Shown here one piece after another: positions 41,001 through 51,565 of a stretch of 64,000 bases of DNA. Both the position numbers and the translations under genes were made by a program. The stretch covers positions 16,554,001 through 16,618,000 of the forward strand of contig OX637344.1 in assembly GCA_951799405.1 (NCBI GenBank). The letters are read 5' to 3'. Position 1 is the first letter of the stretch; the number at the start of each line of letters is the position of its first letter. Source of the DNA: Agapetus fuscipes. Its lineage: Eukaryota; Arthropoda; Insecta; Trichoptera; Glossosomatidae. Below the pieces are notes generated by a model. The model saw only the letters and a program-made list of their open reading frames with translations. It searched no databases and had not been told where the DNA came from.

Positions 41001-41345
41001 ACAACTGTGATACGAGTAGATGGCTGGCGCAACAAGGCACTGCCTTTAGAAGAAGATGATGATGATGATTATTACGAGCATGTTTATTTTGTTATTCGTA
41101 ATAAACGGCTCATTTACTAATCAGTTCATATGTAATCAATTAAATATACCAAATATTAAGTAACCCAATATTATGTAAATTTAATACTGTCATATATGCA
41201 TGTAGTAACATGAATGACATATAGATTAGAGGTGCCATGAATACTCGACTACTATTATTCAGTAATTGGTATTACTTGACCTTTACAAAAAAAAATCCTT
41301 AGGCTCGGTATTTTCAACGTTAGCTTATGTGACGTTTTATTTTTT
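41000..41345. other. AT-rich intergenic sequence, nothing recognised
   Basis: No coding or repeat signal beyond a short (GAT)n run at 41055. Confidence 0.5.
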
Positions 41346-41349
41346 TAAA

Positions 41350-41595
41350 ATAGATTTGTGAAGAGTACCTAATGCAATTCACCAACCTATTCTGCCTGGC
41401 CAGAATCAGGTATTAATATCATCAATTAATAATCTCGTATTTTTTTTAATGAATTATTAATTAATAATTACCCAATAACATCTGTTGAACCAGGGTCAAA
41501 GTTATGGTCAAATGACCCAGGCGGGGATCGAACCAGCGTTATTTTATTACAAACACGCTAGAAAGATCAATCCACTTGCCCCCCTCGGCTGAAAC
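41350..41595 (-). mobile_element. SINE-C (-)
   Basis: Same order as 15064-15310 with close similarity, including 'aacctattctgcctggccag' and 'gggatcgaaccagcgtt' (complement of the B box). Confidence 0.8.
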
Positions 41596-41797
41596 ACCGA
41601 CTAACTGATAAAAACTTAAAAAAAAAAACTACTCACACGATTGACCTAAGTGCATCCTTTTCTTTTAGTAAAAAGCCGCTTTGCTAACGTTGAAAATACT
41701 GGGCCTCAAATTTAAACAAAATCAAGATTAACACAGAAACTAAACGAGGTTTCCCCCGTAAAATTGGAACAAGAAAAGGAATGCTATCTATGTATCT

Positions 41798-41905
41798 ACA
41801 TATAATCTTAACTGCAATTATATTTTAACATTTAAGGCTCATATTAAATGCATGCCTACAAACAAACACGTGTAGTTTGCGCTTACAAATGCTATTCGAC
41901 TATTG
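41798..41905 (-). repeat. REP-A 3' fragment (-)
   Basis: 'ataatcttaactgcaattat' to 'gtagtttgcgcttacaaatgc'. Confidence 0.65.
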
Positions 41906-42190
41906 GCTTCAATAACTATTCGTGGCATCTCTAGTGCAGAGCTTACACTAAAATAGTCTCTCGGTATTATTATGATAAAGCCTTGTTTCCACGAGCACTG
42001 ACTTCAATCAATTATTTGTCGCTTTACCTTCGGCATAGTACGGTACATCGATGACCTCAGCGTTCGTCATTAAAACTGTCTCATGAATCGATAATTAATA
42101 CAAAAGTTTACAAGTCGTATAAAATCAAAGGGGGTGAGCTAGGATGTGTGTGAAAATAAGATAAGCATACTGGTTAAATTAGAAAATAAA

Positions 42191-43120
42191 GTCGACGGTT
42201 AAAAGAATATAGGGCATAAGCGACAAAAACTAAATTGTTCCGGAGAGCAATTCAAGGTTTGAGAGTGCAGAAAAATGAACACAACTTTTTTACTTTTTAT
42301 AAACGCAACGCAACTAAGCTACACATATAGTGTAACTTCTTGCCTGCGTTATCCCCGAAGGGGTCGCATGTGGCGCTTCGGGACCTTTTTATTTTTACAG
42401 ATAAGGGGGCCGACCTCACACCAGCCACTTTCAGTTGAAGTGGGGGTTTCCCAGCTCCCAGGGGGCTGATTCTCATTTCTTGTGAAGGCTGAGTAAACCT
42501 TTGAGATCGAACCCTTGCTCTCGGCATGGAATGCAAGCATTCTACCAATTGAGCTATCGACCTTTTTACGAGCTTGATCGTCGTCGCTACAAAGCACCAA
42601 TTCTCAAGCAAGACCCAGTTGCTGTAAGGCTGGATGGACCTTTGGTGACCGGTCATTGGTATAGGTTTTTTGAATTTTTCAACCCGGCGAAGAGCAAATT
42701 TGAAAATATAAATGGTATATTTTTTGTGCTCCGCCGGGAAACGAACTCACAACCTTCCCATTCAGAGTCCGCAGTGTTACCACTGAGCTACGGACCGGTA
42801 ATCATATCGTTAAAATCAAAACAGCTATAAAATTCAACAAAATAAAGGCATTTATTGGCATATCCATTAATGTAATTTTACATTGTTTTAGAGGTTTTTT
42901 TTATGTCACAAGCGCCTTTAAAAAAATATATTTTGTCGGCTACATCAAAACCATGCATCGAAAACGCAGTTGTTTGCTTGGGAATAAACGACAAAAAAGT
43001 CATCGTAGAGACATAGGAGTGAGTGCATTAGAAAGAGCTGAAAATTTTAAGAAGGATAGCATTCAGAGCTCATTTTCGACCAAAACGTCGCTTATGCTCT
43101 ATTTCCTTTTAACCGTCGAT
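42191..43120. mobile_element. MITE-K with a dimeric SINE inserted
   Basis: The left end gtcgacggttaaaagaatat agggcataagcgac and the right end gaccaaaacgtcgcttatgc tctatttccttttaaccgtc are inverted repeats of about 35 bp. Internal blocks match 26840-27220 and 47560-47735. The SINE-G/SINE-B composite lies inside at 42297-42800. Without it the element would be about 430 bp. Confidence 0.8.
42297..42800 (-). mobile_element. Dimeric SINE (SINE-B head + body joined to SINE-G)
   Basis: Minus strand order: B head (ggtccgtagctcagtggtaa, near 42790), B body, ccatccagccttacagcaac, tcgtaaaaaggtcgatagct (junction near 42560), G head with B box, G body, G 3' end (cacatatagtgtaacttctt in plus sense). Both A/B box pairs are recognisable. 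A second copy lies at 62110-62610 and a partial one at 40336-40860. Confidence 0.8.
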
Positions 43121-43261
43121 ATGTTTATAATGTACAAAAAAAAACTAGTTTTTCTTCACGAGTTGGTTTATTACATCGAGCGCTTTCTGTGTTATCACAC
43201 CATTTGCAAGAAAGCAACCTTATTTACATTATCAAGAGTTGCGACCATCGGAGCCTGGAAA

Positions 43262-44012
43262 AGATAATTGTAATGTCGTACTTAAAAGAATGTCGGTACA
43301 CAATGGCATATTTTTACCAACATTGATGTATGGAAGTGAAGCATGGATTAGGAATGACAGCAACATGAGGAAGGTATGTAAGGAGGAAATTAAAAAAACT
43401 TGAGGAGTATGACAGGAAAAAATCACCCAGGGTGGGTCTTGGCCTCAATAAAAATGCAACAAAAAAAAATCGTTTATTGAATTGTTGAAAGGCAAAGGAA
43501 GATGCTTGATAGGAGCGTTCGGTAGAATTGCGAAGAATAAAAGAATTCCTAACATATATTGTTGCCGACCCTGATGTATGGAAACGAGTCGTGGACGGTG
43601 AATGAGAGAGAAGTAAATAAGGTATGCACCGTAGAAATGGCTCATTTGAGAAGTATGACAGGAAAAACACTGAAAGATAGAGTGAGAAACGAATGGGCTC
43701 TGAATGAATGTTAAGAAAGTTCAAAGAAGTGTGATGCGATGGCTTGGACCGACTGACAAAAAAATTGTATTAAGGGAATGTAATAGGAGGAAGCGTGGAA
43801 GGGGAAGACCTAGGAAAGAATGGGTTGATCAGATAATTGAGATTGCGAATGAATGGAATCTACAGAGTGGAAACAAGAGAAGAGCGTGCATGAAAAGAGT
43901 GATGAAATTAGATGAGATGAAAGAAGTATGCAAGGACAGAGTCAAGTGGAGGCACTTGTGAGGAGGTACCGGCCACCCCTAAGGGAATGGCGGCAGGATA
44001 CAAGACAAGACA
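43262..44012 (+). pseudogene. LINE-T, longest copy: RT thumb region to (ACAAG)n tail
   Basis: Broken frames encode 'VHNGIFLPTLMYGSEAWI' (43299-43350), then a second, partly repeated pass (IGAFGRIAKNKR, 'LMYGNESWTVNER', KVCTVEMAHLRSMTGKTLK), then VKKVQRSVMRWLGPTDKK, GRGRPRKEWVDQIIEI, NEWNLQSGNKRRACMKR to 43961. It ends with the (ACAAG)n tail. Seeing the GSE.WT region twice in a row points to a tandem or nested pair of fragments. Nothing is intact. Confidence 0.8.
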
Positions 44013-44354
44013 AGAATTGTTCGTTATCTAAGTTATTCGATTACTGAATCAGTGTATGGTGAAAGATGAACGACATATAGGTATGTTTGACTGATCCAAT
44101 ATGTCCCATACCCGAATCAGAATTTTAGATCGATTTGCGAACACGAGCGAGGTACAAGATTGCCTCTGAATATTAAAACAAAGTAGAAACTTCGCCATTA
44201 ATCTAAGTTGCAATGAACATATGTCGTAGGATGAGCGGTAGGTACTTTCTATATCACCATCAGAAAAAGCAGAAACATCTGCAATGATTTAGAAAAAATC
44301 CTGTTCTTCGTTAAACTATAAATTTTTCAAATGCATATAATAAAACGAAACTCG

Positions 44355-44462
44355 CAACTCAATGCAACTAAGCTACAAATATCGTGTAACTTCTTGCCGT
44401 GTTATCCCCGAAGGGTTTCGTATGTGGCGAGTAGAACTTTTTATTTTTATAGGTAAGAGGGC
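44355..44462 (-). mobile_element. SINE-G 3' fragment (-)
   Basis: 'gcaactaagctacaaatatc' to 'tttttatttttataggtaag', matching 46700-46800. Confidence 0.7.
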
Positions 44463-44510
44463 CAGACGTTATATTATGTTGTACATTAAGGCTTTCACGG
44501 CCGGCACTTG

Positions 44511-44884
44511 ACACAATCTTAAAATTTTTCTCGGGTTGTGTAGCCATGTTCTATCGGAAGTTTGTTACACTTTTTTGTTACACTTTTTTCCGGACGTTTC
44601 GCCCATTATCTGCGATGGGCCTCCTCAGCGTATTTTTTCTTCAGGCGTTCTGATTTTCTTAGCACGGAACTGTCAACGGCCTGTGGGTTGGTTGACCCAA
44701 CCACCAACCCACAGGCCGTTGACAGTTCCGTGCTAAGAAAATCAGAACGCCTGAAGAAAAAATACGCTGAGGAGGCCCATCGCAGATAATGGGCGAAACG
44801 TCCGGAAAAAAGTGTAACAAAAAAGTGTAACAAACTTCCGATAGAACATGGCTACACAACCCGAGAAAAATTTTAAGATTGTGT
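44511..44884. mobile_element. 374-bp near-perfect palindrome with a hammerhead core in each arm (PLE-type ends)
   Basis: Arms 44511-44692 and 44703-44884 (182 bp each) are complementary at essentially every base, with a 10-base spacer (tgacccaacc). Each arm carries CTGAGGA (44767-44773 on +; 44622-44628 on -), stem II gcccat...atgggc and GAAA (44795-44798; 44597-44600), followed by CGTCCGG. The outer left flank 'acattaaggctttcacggccgg' matches 39185-39206. Identical mirror ORFs inside are a consequence of the symmetry. The likely origin is two PLE terminal repeats head to head. Confidence 0.85.
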
Positions 44885-45107
44885 TATATTATGTGTTGTT
44901 TTGTCACTTTGCCGTTCTATTATGTAACCCCCAAATTATTGAAATTATTTTTTCCCCACTTTTTCTTGTTTTTCTTCTTTAATTAAATTGTCTAGCACTT
45001 AATGTTTTAAAAAAGATACTCGCGAAAATACTTGTTTTCTTTTTAAAATCAAAAGTTGTTAGTCTACCGGACATTGGACATTTTATAATTTATGTTGAAA
45101 AGATACA

Positions 45108-45627
45108 TTCACATTTAAAATTAATATTAAATGTATGCCCACAAACAGACAGTGTAAGTTCGCGCTGCATGTGTAGGTACTAACCAAATTAAAATCCAAG
45201 TCCCTAAATCTAATCTAATCTAATCTAATCTAAGCTGCAAAGATATATATCATTTAAGATTTATACTAAATGCATTCCCACAAGCAGATATGTATAATTT
45301 CGCGCTAACACATGCCGCATGTGGACCTACAATATAAAAACCCAATCTCAAATGAACATAAGCCTTGCAACTCTTGCCGTCCTTCCCTGAAACAGGGGTG
45401 ACATTGGCAAAGTGAACCAATTTTTATATTATGGGTGGTCAGCCGCATAACAACCTATAAGTCAAGGAACATACATGACAAATTACATTTTTTTTAAATC
45501 AAAGAAACCAAATGAACATAATCACTGTTACTTTTGCCGACCTGCCTTGAAACAGGGGTGACATTGTCAAAGTGAACAATTTTTTACAGCATGGGTGGTC
45601 AGCCTCATACCAACCTTTTAGTCAAGT
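45108..45627 (-). repeat. REP-A (-) with another REP-A (-) nested inside
   Basis: Outer copy: 45108-45203 (tail-side half) and 45509-45627 (head half, ending 'caaccttttagtcaagtaat'). Inner copy: 45208-45468, complete with (TCTAA)5, plus LINE-A 3' UTR remnant ('acatacatgacaaattacattttt') to about 45507. The inner copy, which carries LINE-A UTR, inserted as part of a LINE-A-type 3' end. Confidence 0.8.
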
Positions 45628-45810
45628 AATTAAGTATGCAAATAAAAAAATCATTTAAGTGTAATCTTATATCAATATCTACCGCCACTTACTTTCAGTG
45701 TTTCAAAACAATGGCAAAACAACACACAGCACAACAATACGCAGCTAGCAGTACTGTTAATAAGGATCAGGACATCAACCGCCACATCGCCAGCACTCGA
45801 TCTCTAGATT

Positions 45811-46056
45811 ATTTCTGTGCTATTCTAAGACATTTTGGTCGTCCGTTGAGCCCACGCTTTGACAAACAAATGATGCCTGGGCTGGAAGTCTCATCACCAC
45901 GGTCATTCTTACCGACCAAATTTGGTAATATTTGTATGAAGACAAATCAGCTGTCCACTTGCGGCCATCTTGGATTGGCAGGTCTTCATACAAATGCATC
46001 ATAAGTTTGTCAAATCGTGGGCTCACCAGACGACTAAAATGTCTGAGAATACCGCC
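45811..46056. mobile_element. MITE-L copy 1
   Basis: Ends: ctattctaagacattttggt cgtccgttgagcccacgctt tgacaaa and, inverted, at 45999-46052, about 55 bp each. The middle has 'tctcatcaccacggtcattctt' and 'cttgcggccatcttggattgg'. ORFs across it are spurious. Confidence 0.85.
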
Positions 46057-46689
46057 GTTTGTCTCTCGCATAGGAAGATCCCTTTGAAAAAGTTACAGGC
46101 AGATATTTTCTTCCAGACATTTTGTTCATCTTTGTTGTTCCTTGGTTTGAGCAGAGCTTATCCCTGTTTATTGCGTTAAGATGCTTTTAGTGGCCGGAGA
46201 GGGGGCGACCAGAAACCCTTGTCAAATCTTTGCTAATCCAATCAACTTACATCCGTACCCAACAACGACGCTATGAAACGGTAAATGCTACGAGTTTGCG
46301 GTCTTTATTATTTAGCTACGTTATTAAAAAAAAAAACGCAACTAAGCTTCGTATTTGGTGCAAGTTTTTTCTGCGTTGGCACTGTTAACCAAACACGGTG
46401 ACAGGATAAAATAGCACACTGTCATTGTGATGTTTGGTCGTGTGATTTTAAGTCATGTGACGTTATGTCATGTCAAAGGAAGTACGGCATAAGCGACAAG
46501 AACTAAATTGATCAGGAGAGCAGTTTTTTTTTAATTTTATTTTTATTTTTATTAATATTCATCTTCAAAAATACAGATAATTACACACATTTTCAAAAAA
46601 ACTTAAAAGAGAAACCCACATAAGCATAGCCTGTGCGTGGGTATACCAGTATGATAAAAGTAAAAGTAAAAGTTGAAATTTTTTAATTA

Positions 46690-47028
46690 CTATAACAACA
46701 ACAACAACTAAGCTACACATATAGTGTAACTTCTTGCCGCGTTATCCCTGAAGGGGTCGCATGTGGCGAGTTGAACCTATTTATTTTTACAGGTAAGGGG
46801 GCCGGCCTTACGCCAACCACTTCAGTTGAAGTGGGGGTTTCCCAGCTCCCGAGGGGGCTGGTACTCATTTCTTGTGAAGGCTGAGTAAACCTTGCCGGTA
46901 TTTTTATTATGGGGTTTGAAATAAACACCGAAATAGGAAATCATTTCTGACACCCTCCTCGGTGGGACTCGAACCCGAGCTCACGGGGTAGAATGCAAGC
47001 ACTCTACCAACTGAGCTATCGACCGGAC
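46690..47028 (-). mobile_element. SINE-G (-), full copy
   Basis: From the 3' end (acaacaactaagctacacat) to the head (accaactgagctatcgaccgg, complement of the A-box region). B box complement gggactcgaacccgag at 46971. Confidence 0.85.
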
Positions 47029-47305
47029 TTCTATACAGAAAAAGGAAAAACAAAAAACTTTTATAGTTTAAAGTTTGAGATTGCAGAAAAATGGCATATT
47101 CTATTTTTATTTTTTATCATATTATCATCTACAGCTCTAAAATTAAAAAAAGAAAGATCTTTATAAAAAATCTAACGACCGTAATCATAATTTAAAAAGA
47201 AAGATCTTTATTGGCATTTCTATTAATGTGGTTTTACGATGTTTTACGATTTTTTTTATGTCACTGGCGCCTTTAGAACAAAAAAGGCCAACATCTTATC
47301 AGTTG

Positions 47306-47556
47306 TGGTTAGTATGCCGCTGACCATCCATGCTGTAAAAATGGTTCACTTTGCCAATGTCACCCCTGTTTCAAGGCAGGACAGCAAGAGTTGCAGGGTG
47401 TATGCCTATTTGAGATTTGGGTTTTTATGTTGTAGGTTCACATGCGGCTTATGCAAGCGCTAACTTGTACGTGTCTGCTTGTGAGAACGCATATAATGTG
47501 AATCTCCAATGTAACATATCTTTGCAACTTAGATAAGATTAGATTAGATTACACCA
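47306..47556 (+). repeat. REP-A copy (+) inside MITE-K
   Basis: 'tggttagtatgccgctgaccatcc' to (TTAGA)n at about 47550. Interrupts the match to MITE-K cleanly. Confidence 0.8.
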
Positions 47557-47739
47557 TAACCATACATTGAAAACGCAGTTGTTTGCTTGGGCATAAACAA
47601 CAAAACAAATCATCGTAGAGCTATGGGAGTTATTAGAAAGCATTAGAAAGAGCGGAATTTTTTAAGCAGGATAGCATTCATAACTCATTTTAGACCAAAA
47701 CGTCTGAAATACTTCCTTTTAACCGTCGATGTGTTGTTT

Positions 47740-48520
47740 TGTCACTGTGTCGTTTTATCATGTAACCCCCAAACACACTGAGCTGACTTTTTTTAAAAAG
47801 GCAAGAAAAAATATCAACAAAATCAGAGATTCATTCCTTTGTTTATTTTATTCTCACTATGAGTTATTTATGTCTGAAAACTGAAAACAGAAGTTGCTTT
47901 TTCACTTCGCTTTTTCACTACTGGGACTAGTACCTCGAGTATAACAAATTGCGTAAATCTCTCCTCGATTGTTAGATCGAATATGTATCGAATATACGAC
48001 GGCGCACCTAGAGAGTGATTTAGTTTTGTTACAAATTTTCGATTTACGTGATGGAAAGGAGTAAACGCAAAGTTTTGTACCTACCTGGGGTGCAGGTGAA
48101 ACATTTTACAGGCTGAAATAATTGCACAACTTTTTAGATAATAACTCTAAAAGTTCTCCCCACCCATTCAAAACATCTTTTATTACTATTTTGAAAACTT
48201 CTCAGTCTTTACATTTTTTTAAAGCATTCGAATAGACAGCATGCATAGGGTATAGGCAAATACATGTCAGAATAAATATTTTCTCCCATTCCTTTAAAAT
48301 TTCTGATTTGAAATTGACTGAAGTGCTAATGATGGGCCTTATCGTATTTGAATTTTGAATTTTAAATCTGAATATCAAGCTTAAATGGTGTTTTAATATA
48401 CATTGCCTATCTACTAGGCGCATGTGCCTGTATGGGATGCACGCCCCCGATAGACAGTGTTATAAATAAAAAAAAGGTTTTCTGAAAAGTTATTTGCAAA
48501 ATTAAGATTTTTTTTCAATT
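47740..48520. other. AT-rich stretch with weak repeats
   Basis: 47925-48110 is similar to 31625-31810, and 48270-48450 to 935-1085. Neither has coding potential. Confidence 0.45.
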
Positions 48521-48716
48521 ATATGTAAGTACACATTCAGCATTTGTAAGCGCGAACTACACGTGTTTGTTTGTTGGCATGCATTTGATATGAGCTTTAA
48601 ATGTTAATATATCTTTGCAACTTAGATTATAGATTATAGATCGTAGATTCCTTGACTTATAGGTTGGTATGCGGCTGGCCATCCATATCTCATTCCAACC
48701 TATAAGTCAAGGAATA
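48521..48716. repeat. REP-A 3' fragment (+) and a head-to-head pair of REP-A heads
   Basis: 48521-48641 is REP-A tail half. 48650-48716 reads ttccttgacttataggttgg tatgcggctgg ... ctcattccaacctataagtcaaggaa, i.e. the head followed by its own inverted copy, a foldback of about 65 bp. Confidence 0.75.
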
Positions 48717-48810
48717 TACGTACATATCATACAGAATATCATTAAAAATATTATTAAGTAAATACATAATATTAATTAGTGATAGAAATATCGACCGGCA
48801 TTCGCGTTCC

Positions 48811-49060
48811 CCTTGTCTTGTATCCTGCCACCATTCCTCTATGGGTGGCCGGTACCTCCACACAAGTGCCTCCACTTGACTCTGTCCTTGCATACTTCTT
48901 TCATCTCATCTAGTTTCATCACTTTTTACATGCACGCTCTTCTATTGCTTCCACTCTGTAGATTCCATTCATTCGCAATCTCACTTGTCTGATCAATCCA
49001 TTCTTTCCTAGGTCTTCCCCTTCCACGCTTACCTATTACATTCCCTTTATACACTTTCAG
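48811..49060 (-). pseudogene. LINE-T 3' fragment (-)
   Basis: (ACAAG)n tail at 48812-48823 (complement), then ggcaggat, CGGTGHP-like end, and GRPRKEWIDQTSEIANEW ... with one in-frame change at KVMKLDEMKEVC. It breaks at 'tacactttcagaaagc'. Confidence 0.75.
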
Positions 49061-49307
49061 AAAGCGAAATCGAATAATCGATGTTCTACTGTAGTTCTGT
49101 GTTTATCAAACAAACCCTGCAACCATTCTTCATATAATATTTACATTGTGGTTTCATAATTCTTGAAAACATATTTTAGGTATACGAGAGACCTAAAAAT
49201 ATGGATTATTGGAAGAACTTCCTTTGAAGTGGTCAAAAAACCAGAGCAACTACAATATACATTATACATACAGTAAATAATCTTTCAGTGAGTAATATAG
49301 GCTCTTG

Positions 49308-49620
49308 ACCCATCCGTCGTCTAGTCGTTGACGCTTTAGACTCGTAAATGGAAGGTTGTGGGTTCGAATCCTGACGGAGAACACAAGTTATAACATTTAT
49401 AATTTCAAATATGCTTTTTGCTGGGTTGAAAAATTCATATGCCTTTACCAAAGACCTGTCACCAAAGGCCCATCCAGCATTACATAAACTGGGTCTTGTT
49501 TAAAGTTGTTAAAATTGGGGATTTATATAGCGACGATTAAGCTCGCAGAGGGCTCTTGAGATGTGATGCAAAAAAAATAGCGCTTACTAAATAAATCACA
49601 CTAATATTATTATTTTTATT
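49308..49620 (+). mobile_element. SINE-B (+), full but diverged
   Basis: Head cgtcgtctagtcgttgacgc, then gggttcgaatcctgac; body 'atgctttttgctgggttgaa'; tail 'gagggctcttgagatgtgatg' and 'cttactaaataaatcac'. It ends in an (ATT)n run. Confidence 0.8.
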
Positions 49621-49649
49621 ATTTGTAACTTCTTACCTGGCTGGAAAAC

Positions 49650-49790
49650 CAATAAAAAAACCTTGCCGGTATTTTTATTTTTGGTTTGCAATAAACATCG
49701 AAACGTAAAAAACATTTCTGACGACCTTGGTGGGGATCGAAACCGAGCCCTCTGAAGCAAAAGTTCTAACAACTTTGCTATACTGCTAGC
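49650..49790 (-). mobile_element. SINE-G fragment (-)
   Basis: 'ccttgccggtatttttattt' and 'tggtggggatcgaaaccgagc' (B-box complement, degraded). Confidence 0.6.
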
Positions 49791-49887
49791 TTATTCATTC
49801 TAGAATGTAGCTTAAATAAATAAAACAATATATACACAAATAACAAAGACGTGAAATGTACGAGCTTTGGAGTATTGTGCATTGTTT

Positions 49888-50020
49888 TCCCTCGACTTAT
49901 AGGCTGGTATGAGGCTGACCTCCAACACTGTAAATATTTTTTGTTAATCTCATCTCTGTTTAAGTGAACGTCGACCAGAGTAACAGGGCTTGCGTTCATT
50001 TGAGGTTTGGGTTTTGTATT
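49888..50020 (+). repeat. REP-A head half, cut by MITE-L
   Basis: 'ccctcgacttataggctggtatgaggctgacc' to 'gaggtttgggttttgtatt'; MITE-L begins at the next bases. Confidence 0.7.
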
Positions 50021-50021
50021 C

Positions 50022-50270
50022 TATCGGGACTATTCGTAGACATTTTAGTCTTCGGTTGAGCCTACGCTTTGACAAACTAATGATGCCTGGGCTGTAAGTT
50101 TCATCACCACGGTCATTCTTACCTACCGAATATTAGTAATATTTGTATGAAGACAAATCAGCTGTTCACTTGCGGACATCTTGGATTTACAGGTCTTCAT
50201 ACAAATGCATCATTAGTTTGTCAAAACGTGGGCTCAACCGACGACTAAAATGTCTAAGAATAGCCCCGTA
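50022..50270. mobile_element. MITE-L copy 2
   Basis: Ends tatcgggactattcgtagac attttagtc and (inverted) gactaaaatgtctaagaata gccccgta, with internal blocks identical in order to 45811-46056. It inserted within a REP-A. Confidence 0.85.
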
Positions 50271-50279
50271 TGAGTAGGT

Positions 50280-50830
50280 ACAAATGCAACATGTCGTCTC
50301 CTTAATGCTTGTTTGTCTTATCTGCAACAGATGTAATTTTGCAAGAGCAATATTTGTATGTGTAATGGACCAATGTGTCTTATGAATATTCTTGTCTTGT
50401 CTTGTCTTGTATCCTGCCGCCATTCCTCTAGGGGTGGCCAGTACCTCCACACAAGTGCCTCCACTTGACTCTGTCTTCTTTCATCTCATCTAATTTCATC
50501 ACTCTTTTCATGCATGCTCTTCTCTTGTTTCCACTCTGTAAATTCCATTCATTCGCTATCTCACTTATCTGATCAATCCATTCTTTTCTAGGTCTTCCCC
50601 TTCCACGCTTACCTATTACATTCCCTTTATACACTCTTTTTGTCAGTCGGTCTTCATTCATCCTTTCAATATGTCCAAACCATCGCATCACACTTCTTTG
50701 AACTTTCACTTTCACGAATATAAGAAATAGATTATGAAAATATTGAAAGCAGCTCTAACATTATCTTGTTTTACCTTTTTTTTTTTTAGCTCAGATTGTA
50801 CAAAGTGTGATTCATAAGACAATTTCAGAT
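50280..50830. repeat. MITE-D-related sequence split by LINE-T
   Basis: 'aatgtgtcttatgaatat' (to 50389) and 'gaatataagaaatagattatg ... ttcataagacaattt' (from 50716) are the two halves of a MITE-D-like copy, with LINE-T in between and GAATAT duplicated. Confidence 0.7.
50390..50715 (-). mobile_element. LINE-T insertion with GAATAT target duplication
   Basis: The minus strand from 50715 reads VKVKVQRSVMRWFGHIERMN, GRGRPRKEWIDQISEIANEW, RRACMKRVMKLDEMKEDRV (three residues lost relative to EVCRDRV) and CGGTGHP-stop, then the tail (ACAAG)4. GAATAT lies at 50384-50389 and 50716-50721. The 95-residue frame is fully open, so the insertion is young. Confidence 0.85.
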
Positions 50831-50839
50831 GAATGTCAT

Positions 50840-51160
50840 CTGGTCTAAAAATGGTCTACACTGGTTCGGATGTCAGAATAAGAAAGGAGTGTAGGGAAGA
50901 GAGGAATCCTGGACAAAACTGGAGAGGACCACAACTCGCAGAAATCAAACTCGATGTATTTCTACACGCCATTTATTTGGCTCACCGCCGCAAGCACATG
51001 TTGGCAGTTGGATGGCCAAGACACAAGAGAGTTTTACCTACTACTAAAAAATGACATAAGACGTCAGCCAAGTCTTCTTCCTCTTTTATCTTTTGAGTTG
51101 TTAGACTAAATGATGTTAGACGTCAGAATCGTCTTCTTCTTATTTTAATATTAGTTATTA
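50840..51160 (+). repeat. Interspersed repeat shared with 18660-18965
   Basis: 'aagaaaggagtgtagggaagagaggaatcctgg' and 'gtcttcttcctcttttatctttt' in the same order. Confidence 0.6.
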
Positions 51161-51565
51161 TATTTTATTCAGACCATCATCTTTGCATCAAATGGTGGAT
51201 AAGCCAAACAAGCACTGGGGGACGATGTGCAAGCACGAACTCACTCGGTTCTGATTGTGGGCGTGCATTCAATATAAATCCTTACAAAAATAACCATTTT
51301 TTTTCTTCTCATTTTATCAATTACAAAAAAGTAAAAGATAGCACGTAGCACTTGAAAAAAATATTTTCTCTTATTTTTTTTCAAAATTGTGAATTTGAAC
51401 CCTATACTTTTTGTAATGACATATAATGCTTTGTGCGTGTTTAAAACAGCTACGGCGGCATTAAAAATCAAAACTGGAAAAGCTGGTAGGCTGAACGCAA
51501 AAACGAGATCAAAGTCCGACGTAAGATCTTGACAAAAGTGATTCGTATGGACGAGACATTTAGTT

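Larger units (their letters stand above)
46480..47735. mobile_element. MITE-K with SINE-G and REP-A inserted
   Basis: MITE-K blocks: 'cggcataagcgacaagaactaaattg' (46492), 'aaagtttgagattgcagaaaaatgg' (47070), 'tttattggcatttctattaatgtgg' (47210), 'gaaaacgcagttgtttgcttggg' (47568), right end 'ccttttaaccgtcgatgtg' (47717). SINE-G lies at 46690-47028 and REP-A at 47306-47556. Confidence 0.75.

Noticed and set aside
44562..44859. Pairs of identical 75- and 66-residue ORFs on opposite strands
   Set aside because: They are mirror images produced by the perfect palindrome; no independent evidence of coding.
45636..46179. 122- and 69-residue ORFs
   Set aside because: Most of their length is MITE-L inverted repeats and interior; no protein-like conservation is visible.
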